From contig NZ_BBCG01000025.1 in the NCBI RefSeq assembly GCF_001311925.1, positions 1 to 48,635 of the forward strand: a DNA stretch of 48,635 nucleotides, given 5' to 3'. The position numbers and the translations under genes are program-made. Position 1 is the first letter of the stretch. Each line of letters starts with the position of its first letter. The notes beneath the pieces are model-generated. The model was not told the DNA's origin and ran no database searches. It was given only the letters and a program-made list of their open reading frames with translations. Positions 18,169-27,073 of this stretch are shown piece by piece. The stretch is from Cellulosilyticum ruminicola JCM 14822 (GTDB lineage Bacteria > Bacillota > Clostridia > Lachnospirales > Cellulosilyticaceae).

Positions 18169-18239
18169 AGTTCATTCCTCCTGTCTCTTCCTTGATGTCA
18201 TTTCACTTCTTATACTAACTCATATTACATTAATCATAA

Positions 18240-19214
18240 TTATTTCAATTTACCTCTTACTATAAAGGCTAATACTTTTCTCTTTAGTGTCATATATTTT
18301 TGCGCATATATATAACGTCTATCTATTTTACGAAGTATTTTTTTTAATAAACGCATATATACCTTTAATTCTTCTTTATTTAGCGTCTTCTTAGCATGCT
18401 CTAACTGATTAATTCGCCATTGCAAATCGTACATCACCAGATACGCTATATATTCTTTAAACTCTTCTTTTATATTCCAATCTAATAACTGCATTGAAAA
18501 ACCTTTAAGATAGTCTATATACCATCCTTTATTATTATAGCCACTTTGAATGGCTGAGGTATGACGCTTACGTTTTCTATACCAATACTTTGTTGTATTA
18601 ACAACACCATAAGTACCTGTGGTCATTAATATTTCAGTTAATAACTTTGCATCCTCTGCATACTTTAAATGCTCGTCAAATCGGTGTTCTTTTAGGACTT
18701 CTTTATCTATAAATGAACTTGAACTAGATAGTAAAACAGCAGTAGTTTCTTCTGATATTTTAATCACTCTACTACTTGTGAATTTATCATTCAATATATG
18801 TTGGCCTTGTTCTGCTTCAAATAAGAAGATAGGAATGGCTACAATATTCATTTCTTCTCTATGCTTTTTGTAGAAAGACCACACTTCACTTAATGCATTT
18901 TTCTCCAATCGATCGTCTGCATCTAAAAAATTAACTAGTTTACCTTGAGCATATGCTATCCCTTGATTTCTAGTATGACTCACACCTGTATGTGCTTTCT
19001 TTATATAAAGGATATTATAAGGATACCTCTTTTCATACTGCTCACAAATTTCTCCCGAGCCATCTGTGCTGCCATCATCTACTAAGATGAGTTGCACATT
19101 TTCTTTAAATCCAATATCTTGGCTTATCACACTATCTATCATTTCTTCCAAATACTCAGCTGTATTATATACAGCTGAGATAATTGAAAATTTATAAGTA
19201 AGCTTCATAGGCAT
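18240..19214 (-). CDS. GT2 family glycosyltransferase, short paralogue
   Basis: 324 residues with FSIISAVYNTAEYLEEMIDS, LILVDDGSTDGSGEICEQYE, GVSHTRNQGI, FLDADDRLEK and YAEDAKLLTEILM, aligning end to end with the first part of the 509-residue GT2 downstream. This is a duplication in which one copy kept or gained a C-terminal domain. The start overlaps the end of the ABC ATPase gene; ATG 19214 fits the GAGG site six bases upstream, with ATG 19208 as an alternative. A 71-base gap follows before the next gene. Confidence 0.85.
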   Translation of the reverse strand: MPMKLTYKFSIISAVYNTAEYLEEMIDSVISQDIGFKENVQLILVDDGSTDGSGEICEQYEKRYPYNILYIKKAHTGVSHTRNQGIAYAQGKLVNFLDADDRLEKNALSEVWSFYKKHREEMNIVAIPIFLFEAEQGQHILNDKFTSSRVIKISEETTAVLLSSSSSFIDKEVLKEHRFDEHLKYAEDAKLLTEILMTTGTYGVVNTTKYWYRKRKRHTSAIQSGYNNKGWYIDYLKGFSMQLLDWNIKEEFKEYIAYLVMYDLQWRINQLEHAKKTLNKEELKVYMRLLKKILRKIDRRYIYAQKYMTLKRKVLAFIVRGKLK

Positions 19215-19926
19215 CACACACCTCTTTAGTTGGTCCTACCATTTTTATTTGGCCCTTTTCTAACCATACAACTTTTGTGCAAAGTCTTCTAATTTGAGCT
19301 AATGAATGTGAAACAAATAATACTGTAGCATCTGATTTAATAAGTTCCACCATTCGCTGCTCACTTTTCTTCTTGAATCGCCCATCACCTACTGATAACA
19401 CTTCATCTACAATTAAGATTTGTGGTGTTACAACTGTAGCTATGGCAAAACCTAATCTGGCTCTCATCCCAGAAGAATAATTCTTAATAGGTGTATCGAT
19501 AAAATCCTTAAGTTCAGCGAACTCTATGATTTCGTCTGTTTTTTCTTTAATAAATTCTTTGCTATATCCTAAAATTAAGCCATTAAGTTTAATATTTTCT
19601 CTTCCAGTTAAGTCATTATCGAATCCCGCACCTAACTCTAAAAGTGGTGACACTTTACCTTTAACAGTTACTTTACCTACCGTTGGTTTTTGAACACCAG
19701 AAATGAGTTTTAGTAATGTACTTTTCCCCGCACCATTAAGTCCCACAAATCCAACTACTTCACCTTTTCCTATAGTTAAGTTAATATCATTTAGCGCGAT
19801 AAATTCTTCATAGGCAATTTGTTTTCTAAGACGTTTAATAAAATACTCTTTAAAAGAATCTACTTTTTGTGTTGTTTTCCTATAATGCATACCTACATGC
19901 TCAAGTTTAATTATAAAGTCATCCAT
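19192..19926 (-). CDS. ABC exporter ATPase of the TagH/Wzt type, no C-terminal domain
   Basis: 244 residues ending just after the ATPase core. Walker A is GLNGAGKSTLLKL, the signature YSSGMRARLGFA, Walker B ILIVDEVLSVGD and the switch His is in FVSHS. It lacks the C-terminal recognition domain present on the ATPase at 8801-10060. By the Wzt/TagH precedent it would export a polymer without reading a terminal cap. It follows its permease by 11 bases and overlaps the next GT2 gene. Confidence 0.92.
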   Translation of the reverse strand: MDDFIIKLEHVGMHYRKTTQKVDSFKEYFIKRLRKQIAYEEFIALNDINLTIGKGEVVGFVGLNGAGKSTLLKLISGVQKPTVGKVTVKGKVSPLLELGAGFDNDLTGRENIKLNGLILGYSKEFIKEKTDEIIEFAELKDFIDTPIKNYSSGMRARLGFAIATVVTPQILIVDEVLSVGDGRFKKKSEQRMVELIKSDATVLFVSHSLAQIRRLCTKVVWLEKGQIKMVGPTKEVCDAYEAYL

Positions 19927-19937
19927 CTATCATTCTC

Positions 19938-20714
19938 CTATATATTAAGAATAAATTTGTCTTGTTGTTTATAGAAAGTAAATAATCCTATACCTAATGC
20001 TAAAACAGGGTAGATTGCACATAATATCCAGTTGCCACTACCTGTGATTTGTCCATTTAAAAGACAATCTCTAAATACAGCAATAATAGGAAAAATCGGA
20101 TTAAACTTTAATACAAATGCATATTTAGGATTAATAATATCTACTGAATAAAAAATTGCAGACATATACATCACTACTAATAGAACAACTGAGTATAAAT
20201 GCTGCATATCTCTAAAGAATACATTAACTGTAGCTAAAAATAATCCTATACCTAATGCAAGTGCTACTAAACTCAGTAATGGAAATACAGCTAACAAGCT
20301 CATTGGAGTTAGCTTCACTCTTGTTACAAGCATTATAAGTAATAGTGGTATTAATGAAATTAAGAATATAATAAACGAAGAAATTACTCTTGATAACGGA
20401 TAAAGATACTTCGGTACATATATCTTCTTAATTAAAGTACTTTTACTTGTGATACTTACCATTGATTGATTCGTTGCTTGTGAAAAGAAATCATAAATCA
20501 AACGTCCTGTTAAACAATACACAGGAAAATTTGGAATAGAATTCTTAAAGATATTTGAAAAGATAAATGTTAAAACTACCATGATTAAAAGCGGGTTTAA
20601 CATACTCCATAAAATCCCTAAAAATGAATTTCTATATTTGAGCTTAATATCTTTTTTCACAAATTCCCATAGTAATGCTCTATAATTATAAAAGGTTTTA
20701 AGATGTCTAATCAT
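19938..20714 (-). CDS. ABC-2 polysaccharide/teichoic-type permease
   Basis: 258 residues and six hydrophobic helices, the normal length for Wzm/TagG. It opens with LLWEFVKKDIKLKYRNSFLG and contains ILWSMLNPLLIMVVLTFIFS. It forms the membrane half of the second exporter with 19192-19926. Its domain is homologous to the C-terminal part of the permease at 10077-11441 but has no ectodomain. GAGGAGG lies upstream of the ATG. Confidence 0.92.
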   Translation of the reverse strand: MIRHLKTFYNYRALLWEFVKKDIKLKYRNSFLGILWSMLNPLLIMVVLTFIFSNIFKNSIPNFPVYCLTGRLIYDFFSQATNQSMVSITSKSTLIKKIYVPKYLYPLSRVISSFIIFLISLIPLLLIMLVTRVKLTPMSLLAVFPLLSLVALALGIGLFLATVNVFFRDMQHLYSVVLLVVMYMSAIFYSVDIINPKYAFVLKFNPIFPIIAVFRDCLLNGQITGSGNWILCAIYPVLALGIGLFTFYKQQDKFILNI

Positions 20715-20729
20715 TTTTGCCTCCTCTAT

Positions 20730-21572
20730 CTACCTTTTTAAGTACTGTTTTAACTTTCTTATGATACGGTTATCAGACCATTTTAATATATTCATTAAAA
20801 CACCCATTCCTAGTTGTCCATTTTCTAAATCATATCTTAGGTACTTGTTCCTAATAAGCGTATCGTATTTATAATGCAATTTACGTTTAGCCACTACTGT
20901 ATTTTTAAAAGCAACTTGCATATCATTTTGCTTTCTAATATGATAATTAGCCAATGGTTTTTCAATAACATAAATATCATGCTTCATTAAAAATCTAATA
21001 TTAAAGTCCCAGTCTTCTAATACTTCTAATGTTTCATCATAGTATCCTATTTCATTATAAATCTTTGTTCTATACACAAAGGAAATAGGCGAATATAAGT
21101 TATTCTTAATGAGGTCATATATACTTATGACATCCTTTAATTGATAATTAAACGGTTTTACTTTTTCTATTTTAATCGTTTCACCTACAACCTTTTCTAA
21201 CACTTGCTTAGTATGTGTTACCACCCCCATGGCTTCTTTATAATCCTTTAAGTATTTTACTGTCTCTTCTAAAAATGTTTCCTCCCAAGTATCATCATCA
21301 TCATGAATCACTACAAATTCTGTTTTCACCGCTCTAGTTCCTAAATTAATAGCTTTGTTTAATCCTAGAGCACCTGTATTTTGTATTACTTCATATTGAT
21401 CTGATGTTAAATGATTCTGTGTAATAATGTGACTAATCTTTTCTTTAGAACCACCATCATTTACTAAGATGATCTTCCAATTTTTATAACTTTGTTTCTT
21501 GATATCTTGTAAGGCTCTATCTAAAAAAATATATCTTACAGATGTTCTTACAATAATAGATATATCCTGCAT
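20730..21572 (-). CDS. GT2 family glycosyltransferase
   Basis: 280 residues with ISIIVRTSVRYIFLDRALQD, ILVNDGGSKEK, FVVIHDDDDTWEETFLEE and LEDWDFNIRFLMK. This set is typical of a GT-A enzyme with an extended His-Asp-Asp-Asp-Asp metal motif. The C-terminus is basic and probably membrane-associated. It lies four bases after the CDP-glycerol-transferase-like gene and upstream of the exporter, consistent with assembly of the polymer that this exporter moves. Sugar specificity is unknown. Confidence 0.85.
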   Translation of the reverse strand: MQDISIIVRTSVRYIFLDRALQDIKKQSYKNWKIILVNDGGSKEKISHIITQNHLTSDQYEVIQNTGALGLNKAINLGTRAVKTEFVVIHDDDDTWEETFLEETVKYLKDYKEAMGVVTHTKQVLEKVVGETIKIEKVKPFNYQLKDVISIYDLIKNNLYSPISFVYRTKIYNEIGYYDETLEVLEDWDFNIRFLMKHDIYVIEKPLANYHIRKQNDMQVAFKNTVVAKRKLHYKYDTLIRNKYLRYDLENGQLGMGVLMNILKWSDNRIIRKLKQYLKR

Positions 21573-21576
21573 TAGA

Positions 21577-22779
21577 CTACTCCTTCTTATTAATTCGTTC
21601 TATTATTTCTTGGTAAAGTCTTTCGCAATTTTCATTGTCTGTATAAGTAAAGAATGTATTTACTCTTTGAGAGAACTTTTCTTTTCTTATTCCTTTTTGA
21701 CTAATTGCTTTTATTAAATAGTTTATTAACTCATCTTGAGTATAACTAACCTCACCAAATCCATCTTCTTCATAATCAAAGTAAGATGCATCTGCATGCC
21801 CTTTTCTAAAATCATCAATGTCAAATTGATAATATAAATTTATATTTCCTAAGTAAGCCGAATCAAAGTGGATACTTGAATAATCTGTAATAAAGATTTC
21901 TGCCTCTTTAAGTAGCTGTGCAATTTCTACTTCTTCTGAACCACATATTCTCACACGATTTCCTGCTGAAAAAGTGTCTTTGAAAATGTTCATCCCATGA
22001 TGCATCACTAGCATCATAGTATAGCCTTCTTTTTGTAACACACTATTTAATCTTTCATCATTTATAAAACCCTGTATGGCCTCATAGTACTTAGAATTAA
22101 TAAAAGCCTTTTTAGCTGCTTCTTTATACTTCTTATCTACTCGTGCTAAATCATTTAAATATCTACGCCACGTAGGCATAAATAATATCTGCTTTTGTTT
22201 TTCATCTTGATTTATAACTAATTTATCATATCTTGGAAACCCCACATTAATTACTTCTTCTGCTGGATAACCAAACTTATTAATAATAAATGCCTTTTCC
22301 CTTTTTGCAGTAGTCACAAATAAATTAAATGGACTTACTGCTTTACCATATACATGACTTACATCTTTGTCTGTAATGCCATGCTGCAAAAATACGCGTA
22401 GTTTTTCAGGGAAATATCTTCCTATATATTTATAAAAAATATTACTGCCCCAAGGTTCGATGATATTCTTTTCTGTGCTGGCTACAACTTCGCTTCTTAA
22501 AAAATATAATTTATGTTTAAATGATCCCCTTATAAGGACTTTACCAATCTTTTGTACCTTGGTAATATTTTTATTATCCTTTTCTAAAATATAATAACTC
22601 TCTATTTCTGGATGCTTCTGATTTAAATACTCAAAAAAGGCTACTCCATTATCTTGAGCTTGATCTTCACGTTCAGAAATAAGCCATATAGATTTTGGCG
22701 ATTTCACTTTCGCCAAGTACATTATCGTTCCTGTTATGCTAATATCAAATACCATAACGACTGCTTTTAAAATTTTCAT
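21577..22779 (-). CDS. CDP-glycerol glycerophosphotransferase family protein
   Basis: 400 residues. VFLQHGITDKDVSHVYGK, MPTWRRYLND, MLVMHHGMN and FITDYSSIHFDSAYLGNINL are the family signatures, followed by the YYQFDIDDFRKGH block. It is a paralogue of the protein at 15500-16642 with a similar C-terminus (FTYTDNENCERLY). Its N-terminus has a hydrophobic segment (VMVFDISITGTIMYLAK). The start is set at ATG 22779 rather than the GTG one codon before. It lies 70 bases after rfbB copy 2 and leads the polymer genes of the second operon. Confidence 0.88.
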   Translation of the reverse strand: MKILKAVVMVFDISITGTIMYLAKVKSPKSIWLISEREDQAQDNGVAFFEYLNQKHPEIESYYILEKDNKNITKVQKIGKVLIRGSFKHKLYFLRSEVVASTEKNIIEPWGSNIFYKYIGRYFPEKLRVFLQHGITDKDVSHVYGKAVSPFNLFVTTAKREKAFIINKFGYPAEEVINVGFPRYDKLVINQDEKQKQILFMPTWRRYLNDLARVDKKYKEAAKKAFINSKYYEAIQGFINDERLNSVLQKEGYTMMLVMHHGMNIFKDTFSAGNRVRICGSEEVEIAQLLKEAEIFITDYSSIHFDSAYLGNINLYYQFDIDDFRKGHADASYFDYEEDGFGEVSYTQDELINYLIKAISQKGIRKEKFSQRVNTFFTYTDNENCERLYQEIIERINKKE

Positions 22780-22849
22780 CACTCACTCACTGTTTCTATA
22801 ATAAATATATATTAATATGCGCCCTAATTTAACAGGTGCTTTTTGGATT

Positions 22850-23836
22850 TTAAGCTTTATGCATATACCACTTTACTGTCTGTTGTATACCTTCTTTAAG
22901 ATTGTATTGTGGCTTCCACCCTAACTTTGTGGTGATTTTGGTATTATCAATAGCATAACGTCTATCATGTCCTGGTCTGTCTTGAACATATTTGATAAGT
23001 GTTTCTTCTTTTCCTAGAAGTTTAAGTATCTCTTTAACGATCTCTATATTGTAACGTTCGTTATTACCCCCAACGTTATAAACTTCACCAATTTTGCCAT
23101 CATGCATCACTTTTGCAATGGCACTACAATGATCCTCTACATATAACCAGTCTCTTACCTGCATACCATCTCCATATATAGGAATTTCTTGATTATTTTT
23201 ACAACTAGTGATAATAAGAGGAATCAATTTTTCAGAATGCTGACGTGGTCCATAATTATTAGAGCATCTTGTGATATTAATCGGCATACCGTATGTCTCA
23301 TAATAAGCACGTACCATCAAATCTGCACTTGCCTTAGATGCTGAATATGGACTATTAGGTGCTAGTGGTGTTAATTCTGTAAACATGCCCTCTGCTCCAA
23401 GTGTACCATACACCTCATCTGTTGAAATCTGTATAAACTTTTTATTTAACTTAAAGTCTCTACAGCATTTATCTTCAGTATTTACCTTCCAATACTTCTT
23501 AGCGACTTCAAGTAATACTTGTGTACCTAATACATTTGTCTTTAAAAATATAGACGGATCTTCTATGCTGCGGTCTACATGAGATTCTGCTGCAAAATTG
23601 ATTACAATGTCTATATTATATTGTTCAAAAATTTGTTCAACTACTGCTTTATCTGTAATATCCCCTTTGATAAAAGTATAATTTGTATATTCATTTACTT
23701 CATTTAGATTATCTAAATTACCTGCATAAGTTAAACTATCTAAATTAACAATATTGTAATTGTAGTGCTTTAACATATACATGATAAAGTTACTACCTAT
23801 AAAACCAGCGCCACCAGTTACTAGTATATTTTTCAT
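22850..23836 (-). CDS. rfbB: dTDP-glucose 4,6-dehydratase (copy 2)
   Basis: 328 residues, collinear with the copy at 11457-12503 but about 20 residues shorter at the C-terminus, where it ends with TVKWYMHKA. GGAGFIGSNF, STDEVYGTLG and NSPYSASKASAD are retained, so it should be active. ATG 23836 is chosen because it follows AGGAGGAG; the in-frame upstream ATG has no such site. The two copies differ throughout, so this is an old duplication or separate acquisition rather than a recent repeat. Confidence 0.95.
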   Translation of the reverse strand: MKNILVTGGAGFIGSNFIMYMLKHYNYNIVNLDSLTYAGNLDNLNEVNEYTNYTFIKGDITDKAVVEQIFEQYNIDIVINFAAESHVDRSIEDPSIFLKTNVLGTQVLLEVAKKYWKVNTEDKCCRDFKLNKKFIQISTDEVYGTLGAEGMFTELTPLAPNSPYSASKASADLMVRAYYETYGMPINITRCSNNYGPRQHSEKLIPLIITSCKNNQEIPIYGDGMQVRDWLYVEDHCSAIAKVMHDGKIGEVYNVGGNNERYNIEIVKEILKLLGKEETLIKYVQDRPGHDRRYAIDNTKITTKLGWKPQYNLKEGIQQTVKWYMHKA

Positions 23837-23885
23837 ATTCTCCTCCTTAGCTGTCTTATCTCGTGTTGTCATGGAATACTTTGTT

Positions 23886-24746
23886 TTATATTAGATTAAG
23901 TAGGTATTCACCATACTCTGTTTTTTCCATTTGCTTTCCTAAAATAGTTAACTCTTCTTTACTAATCCAGCCTTGACGATAAGCTATTTCTTCAATACAA
24001 GCCACATATAATCCTTGGCGTTTTTGAATGGTTTGTACAAAGCTAGATGCCTCTGCTAACCCTTCGCATGTTCCAGTATCCAGCCAAGCCATTCCTCTTC
24101 CAAAAAGCTGTACTTTTAATTTATTACTTTCAAGATAGGCTTTGTGTATATCTGTGATTTCTAGCTCACCTCTTACTGATGGCTGTATGCCTTTAGCTAT
24201 TTGAATGACATTATTATCATAAAAATAAAGACCTGGTACGGCGTAATGTGATTTAGGTACTTTAGGTTTTTCTTCTATGGAAATCACCCTACCTTCTCCA
24301 TCAAATTCTACCACACCGAAAGCTTCAGGCTTTCTCACATAATGGCCAAATATAATTGCGCCTTCTTCAAGTTTAACTGCTTCTTGAAGTATACCACTAA
24401 AGCCTTGGCCATAAAAAACATTATCTCCTAATACTAATGCCACTTTATCCTTGCCTATAAATTTTTCGCCTATAATAAAGGCATGTGCTAATCCTTTAGG
24501 TTCTTCTTGAACAGTATATTGAATACATAATCCCAAGCTACTGCCATCCCCTAATAATTCTTCAAATACTGGTAAATCCCTTGGTGTAGAGATAATCAAT
24601 ATTTTTCTAATGCCTGCTAGCATTAATGTTGATAGAGGGTAATAAATCATAGGTTTATCATAAATTGGTAAGATTTGTTTTGAGATAGCCTTAGTGATTG
24701 GATATAGTCTAGTTCCTGAGCCACCTGCTAAAATAATGCCCTTCAT
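23886..24746 (-). CDS. rfbA: Glucose-1-phosphate thymidylyltransferase (copy 2)
   Basis: 286 residues with the same catalytic motifs as copy 1 ([51 protein letters not shown]). It is the first gene of the operon running to 13702 and has TAAGGAGA upstream of its ATG. Copies 1 and 2 each head an operon with an ABC exporter, so dTDP-sugar supply seems to be built separately into each module. Confidence 0.95.
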   Translation of the reverse strand: MKGIILAGGSGTRLYPITKAISKQILPIYDKPMIYYPLSTLMLAGIRKILIISTPRDLPVFEELLGDGSSLGLCIQYTVQEEPKGLAHAFIIGEKFIGKDKVALVLGDNVFYGQGFSGILQEAVKLEEGAIIFGHYVRKPEAFGVVEFDGEGRVISIEEKPKVPKSHYAVPGLYFYDNNVIQIAKGIQPSVRGELEITDIHKAYLESNKLKVQLFGRGMAWLDTGTCEGLAEASSFVQTIQKRQGLYVACIEEIAYRQGWISKEELTILGKQMEKTEYGEYLLNLI

Positions 24747-24839
24747 CTGCTTGTCGTCTCCTTACTTTATTTATCCTTCTTTTTAACCCTATATATTCTT
24801 CCTTTATATATTCGTACATTCTTATATATTCCTATACAT

Positions 24840-24897
24840 AAAGATAGAAGTATTTAGGATCCCTACTTTGTATTTCACACAAAATACTTCTATCTTT
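24840..24897 (-). terminator. Terminator after the ligase/polymerase gene
   Basis: A perfect 16-bp stem (aaagatagaagtattt paired with aaatacttctatcttt) with a 26-base loop, starting 46 bases past the stop of the gene at 24943. On the minus strand the stem ends in TTT. It separates that gene from the rfbA copy 2 operon. Confidence 0.75.
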
Positions 24898-24942
24898 ATA
24901 AATAAAAATTTTTATAAACAAGAATTTATAGAAACACCTAGC

Positions 24943-26598
24943 TTATTTAGCTAGATGTTTCTTAGTTTTCATATCAATTGTAGCATGAGCCATACGTCGC
25001 TCAACTTCTACTCTTTCTTTATTAATCATAAAGTTAATTGCCATACCTACACCTAAAAGTGTCCAGAAAATAGGTGCTACTGGAACCACTGAGTCATTGA
25101 AGAATCCAGCCCCTAAGTAACCTACTACTGCTAAAAATGTAGCCATACCTATAATTTCTTTATTTTCATAATAACCTCTAAAAGCATAAAGCTTAAAGCA
25201 GTTAACAAGGTATGTGCCAATTAAAATGAGGAAGGCAATAAATGCAAGTCCACCCTCACTAATTGCAATTTGTAAATATAAGTTATGTGGTTTATCTACT
25301 ATCATATTAGGTGTATCATATGCCCACCATTTTGCAAGAATATCGTTTTGTGGGAATATGAGTGGGAATGTGTCTGGTCCTTTACCAATAAGCCATGTTT
25401 CTTTTAATATAGGAAGTGTTCTAGACCAAATATATCCTCTGGCAGAACCTAGTTTTTCTTTTCCTTCAAATCCGATATATGGTGCATCTTTGATTTCAAT
25501 TCTTTGCTCTGCAATATCATTAATTGCATAAAGTCCTTCAGCTGGATTTACTTTAAGGAAGAGCATTTCAATATTATTAACTGCCACACGAATAACTGGT
25601 GTTGGTGTTTCACCATCTCTTAATAATTCTGTTTGTGATATTTTATATGTGATATTGCTAAATCTGCTATCTGTAGTTGTATAAGTATCATTTGATGAGA
25701 TATATACTACAGTCTGTCCAGCTTTATCATATGTGCTAACAGTTCCATCTCCTAGTTTAAATGTTAATGCATCCTCTTGTGTTTCAAGTGTAGCTATACC
25801 ATTTTCAATGGTAATATTTCTTACTGGAATATGATCTTTATAGTTAATCTTCTCATCTGACCCATTAAACATGCTTGTTGCATCATTTAAAAGTGTTGGA
25901 ATTCTGCTAAAGATTTTTCCCCCTGTTGCTACATTAAAGCCAAATACGATAAGTACTGCTACTAAAACAACTGGAATAACAACTTTCCATTTTTTAATGA
26001 TTTTATTAGCAAATACAATGATTCCTACAATAAGTGCTATACCAAAACCAAGTAGACCTGCTCTTGATGTACTACCAAATAATAAGAATACAGATGCTAA
26101 ACTTATAATGCCGCAAAAGATTTTTCTCTTATTTCCTTTTAAGAATAGCGTTAATGTCACAAAAAGTGGCACCATCATAGCTGCGAAAGAACCTACATAG
26201 TTGTAATGGAACATTGTTCCGTAAATTGTCCCTTTTTCAATAAGACCTGTTAACCCTTTGATCTTATCTTGATCTTCCTTAGAAATAATTAATTTTTGAA
26301 CAAACTCATTATTTACCATTAAATCTTGTCCCGTATATTGGAAATATCCAATAAAACTAGACACTAATACAACGATTGAAAGGGCTATTACTATGTATTT
26401 ATAGTCTTCATACTTTTTAAATGCTATTAATGCATACATTAAAAATAGAATGTAGCAGCCTATTACAACCATTCCTTCGTCATGGTCTGGAATTCCCCAC
26501 CAAGCCGCTGACTTATAATTTGACATTACTGTAGATAGTAAACTCATTAAAACGAATACACCACTACATATCATATATATGATTGTTATTCTATCTTT
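24943..26598 (-). CDS. O-antigen ligase/polymerase family protein, main part after a frameshift
   Basis: This frame continues the protein that starts at 26885. One A added to the A-run coded at 26596-26601 gives MIKKDRITIIYMICSGVFVL, and 24943-26885 becomes an exact multiple of three (647 residues). It has about a dozen helices and the Wzy_C/O-antigen-ligase signature near KPHNLYLQIAISEGGLAFIA. It carries an unusually large hydrophilic insert of about 190 residues (VRNITIENGIATLETQ to about IGFEGKEKLGS) that must lie outside. In S-layer glycosylation loci, proteins of this family (WsaB/WsfB) are the proposed transferases that move the finished glycan to the S-layer protein. A polymerase role is the alternative. 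Confidence 0.82.
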   Translation of the reverse strand, partial: KDRITIIYMICSGVFVLMSLLSTVMSNYKSAAWWGIPDHDEGMVVIGCYILFLMYALIAFKKYEDYKYIVIALSIVVLVSSFIGYFQYTGQDLMVNNEFVQKLIISKEDQDKIKGLTGLIEKGTIYGTMFHYNYVGSFAAMMVPLFVTLTLFLKGNKRKIFCGIISLASVFLLFGSTSRAGLLGFGIALIVGIIVFANKIIKKWKVVIPVVLVAVLIVFGFNVATGGKIFSRIPTLLNDATSMFNGSDEKINYKDHIPVRNITIENGIATLETQEDALTFKLGDGTVSTYDKAGQTVVYISSNDTYTTTDSRFSNITYKISQTELLRDGETPTPVIRVAVNNIEMLFLKVNPAEGLYAINDIAEQRIEIKDAPYIGFEGKEKLGSARGYIWSRTLPILKETWLIGKGPDTFPLIFPQNDILAKWWAYDTPNMIVDKPHNLYLQIAISEGGLAFIAFLILIGTYLVNCFKLYAFRGYYENKEIIGMATFLAVVGYLGAGFFNDSVVPVAPIFWTLLGVGMAINFMINKERVEVERRMAHATIDMKTKKHLAK

Positions 26599-26885
26599 TT
26601 TATCATATCTTTTTGAACAAACAAAAAGCTTATAATTAATATAAGAAGCCCTGTAAGCATAACGAAACTAGCTTTATAAGCACAGAAGAAATCTGCAAAT
26701 TTACTTGTTCCCATGGCAATTGCAATATCTATATTAGGCTCAATGATTTGTAATCTAACAATTAATGGAATAATCGCTAATATTACTATAAGCGGTATAA
26801 ACATGATTTTATTTACGATTGCATTGCGCTTTTCTAACTTTTCTTGCTTACTTAACATCTTACTCTGCGTTTGATTTTCCGCCAT
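26586..26885 (-). CDS. N-terminal part of the O-antigen ligase family protein
   Basis: 99 residues: a charged cytosolic start (KQEKLEKRNAIVNK), then two hydrophobic helices (FIPLIVILAIIPLIVRLQI and the one near SFVMLTGLLILIISFLFVQ). It reads directly into the 24943-26598 frame if one base is added in the homopolymer at 26596-26601. Alone it would be two helices of a multi-helix protein. ATG 26885 has AAGGAG and an extended -10 promoter about 35 bases further up. Confidence 0.85.
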   Translation of the reverse strand: MAENQTQSKMLSKQEKLEKRNAIVNKIMFIPLIVILAIIPLIVRLQIIEPNIDIAIAMGTSKFADFFCAYKASFVMLTGLLILIISFLFVQKDMIKKIE

Positions 26886-26919
26886 AATAACACCTCAACT
26901 CCTTAACATATTTATTCCT

Positions 26920-26928
26920 AGTATAGCA
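26920..26928 (-). promoter_or_regulatory. Extended -10 promoter candidate for the ligase gene
   Basis: TGCTATACT on the minus strand, an extended -10 element, placed about 35 bases before the start codon at 26885. No good -35 hexamer lies 17 bases upstream, which is tolerated for extended -10 promoters. Confidence 0.45.
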
Positions 26929-27023
26929 TTATTTTACTATATATTCTATAAAATCAACTATTCCTTTTTAAGGAATGCAAAATCTTCCCCATTTTATACT
27001 AATAGGCGTTTCCTTTCCAACTA

Positions 27024-27032
27024 TGGTATAAT
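27024..27032 (+). promoter_or_regulatory. Extended -10 promoter candidate for the initiating transferase
   Basis: TGGTATAAT on the plus strand, a perfect -10 hexamer with the TGn extension, 41 bases before ATG 27074. With the opposing element at 26920-26928 it makes a divergent promoter region of about 190 bases, which also contains the small palindrome ttcctttttaaggaa at 26961-26975. Confidence 0.55.
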
Positions 27033-27073
27033 ATTTACAGCTTTGCTATGATTTAATAAGTTAGGAGGAAATT

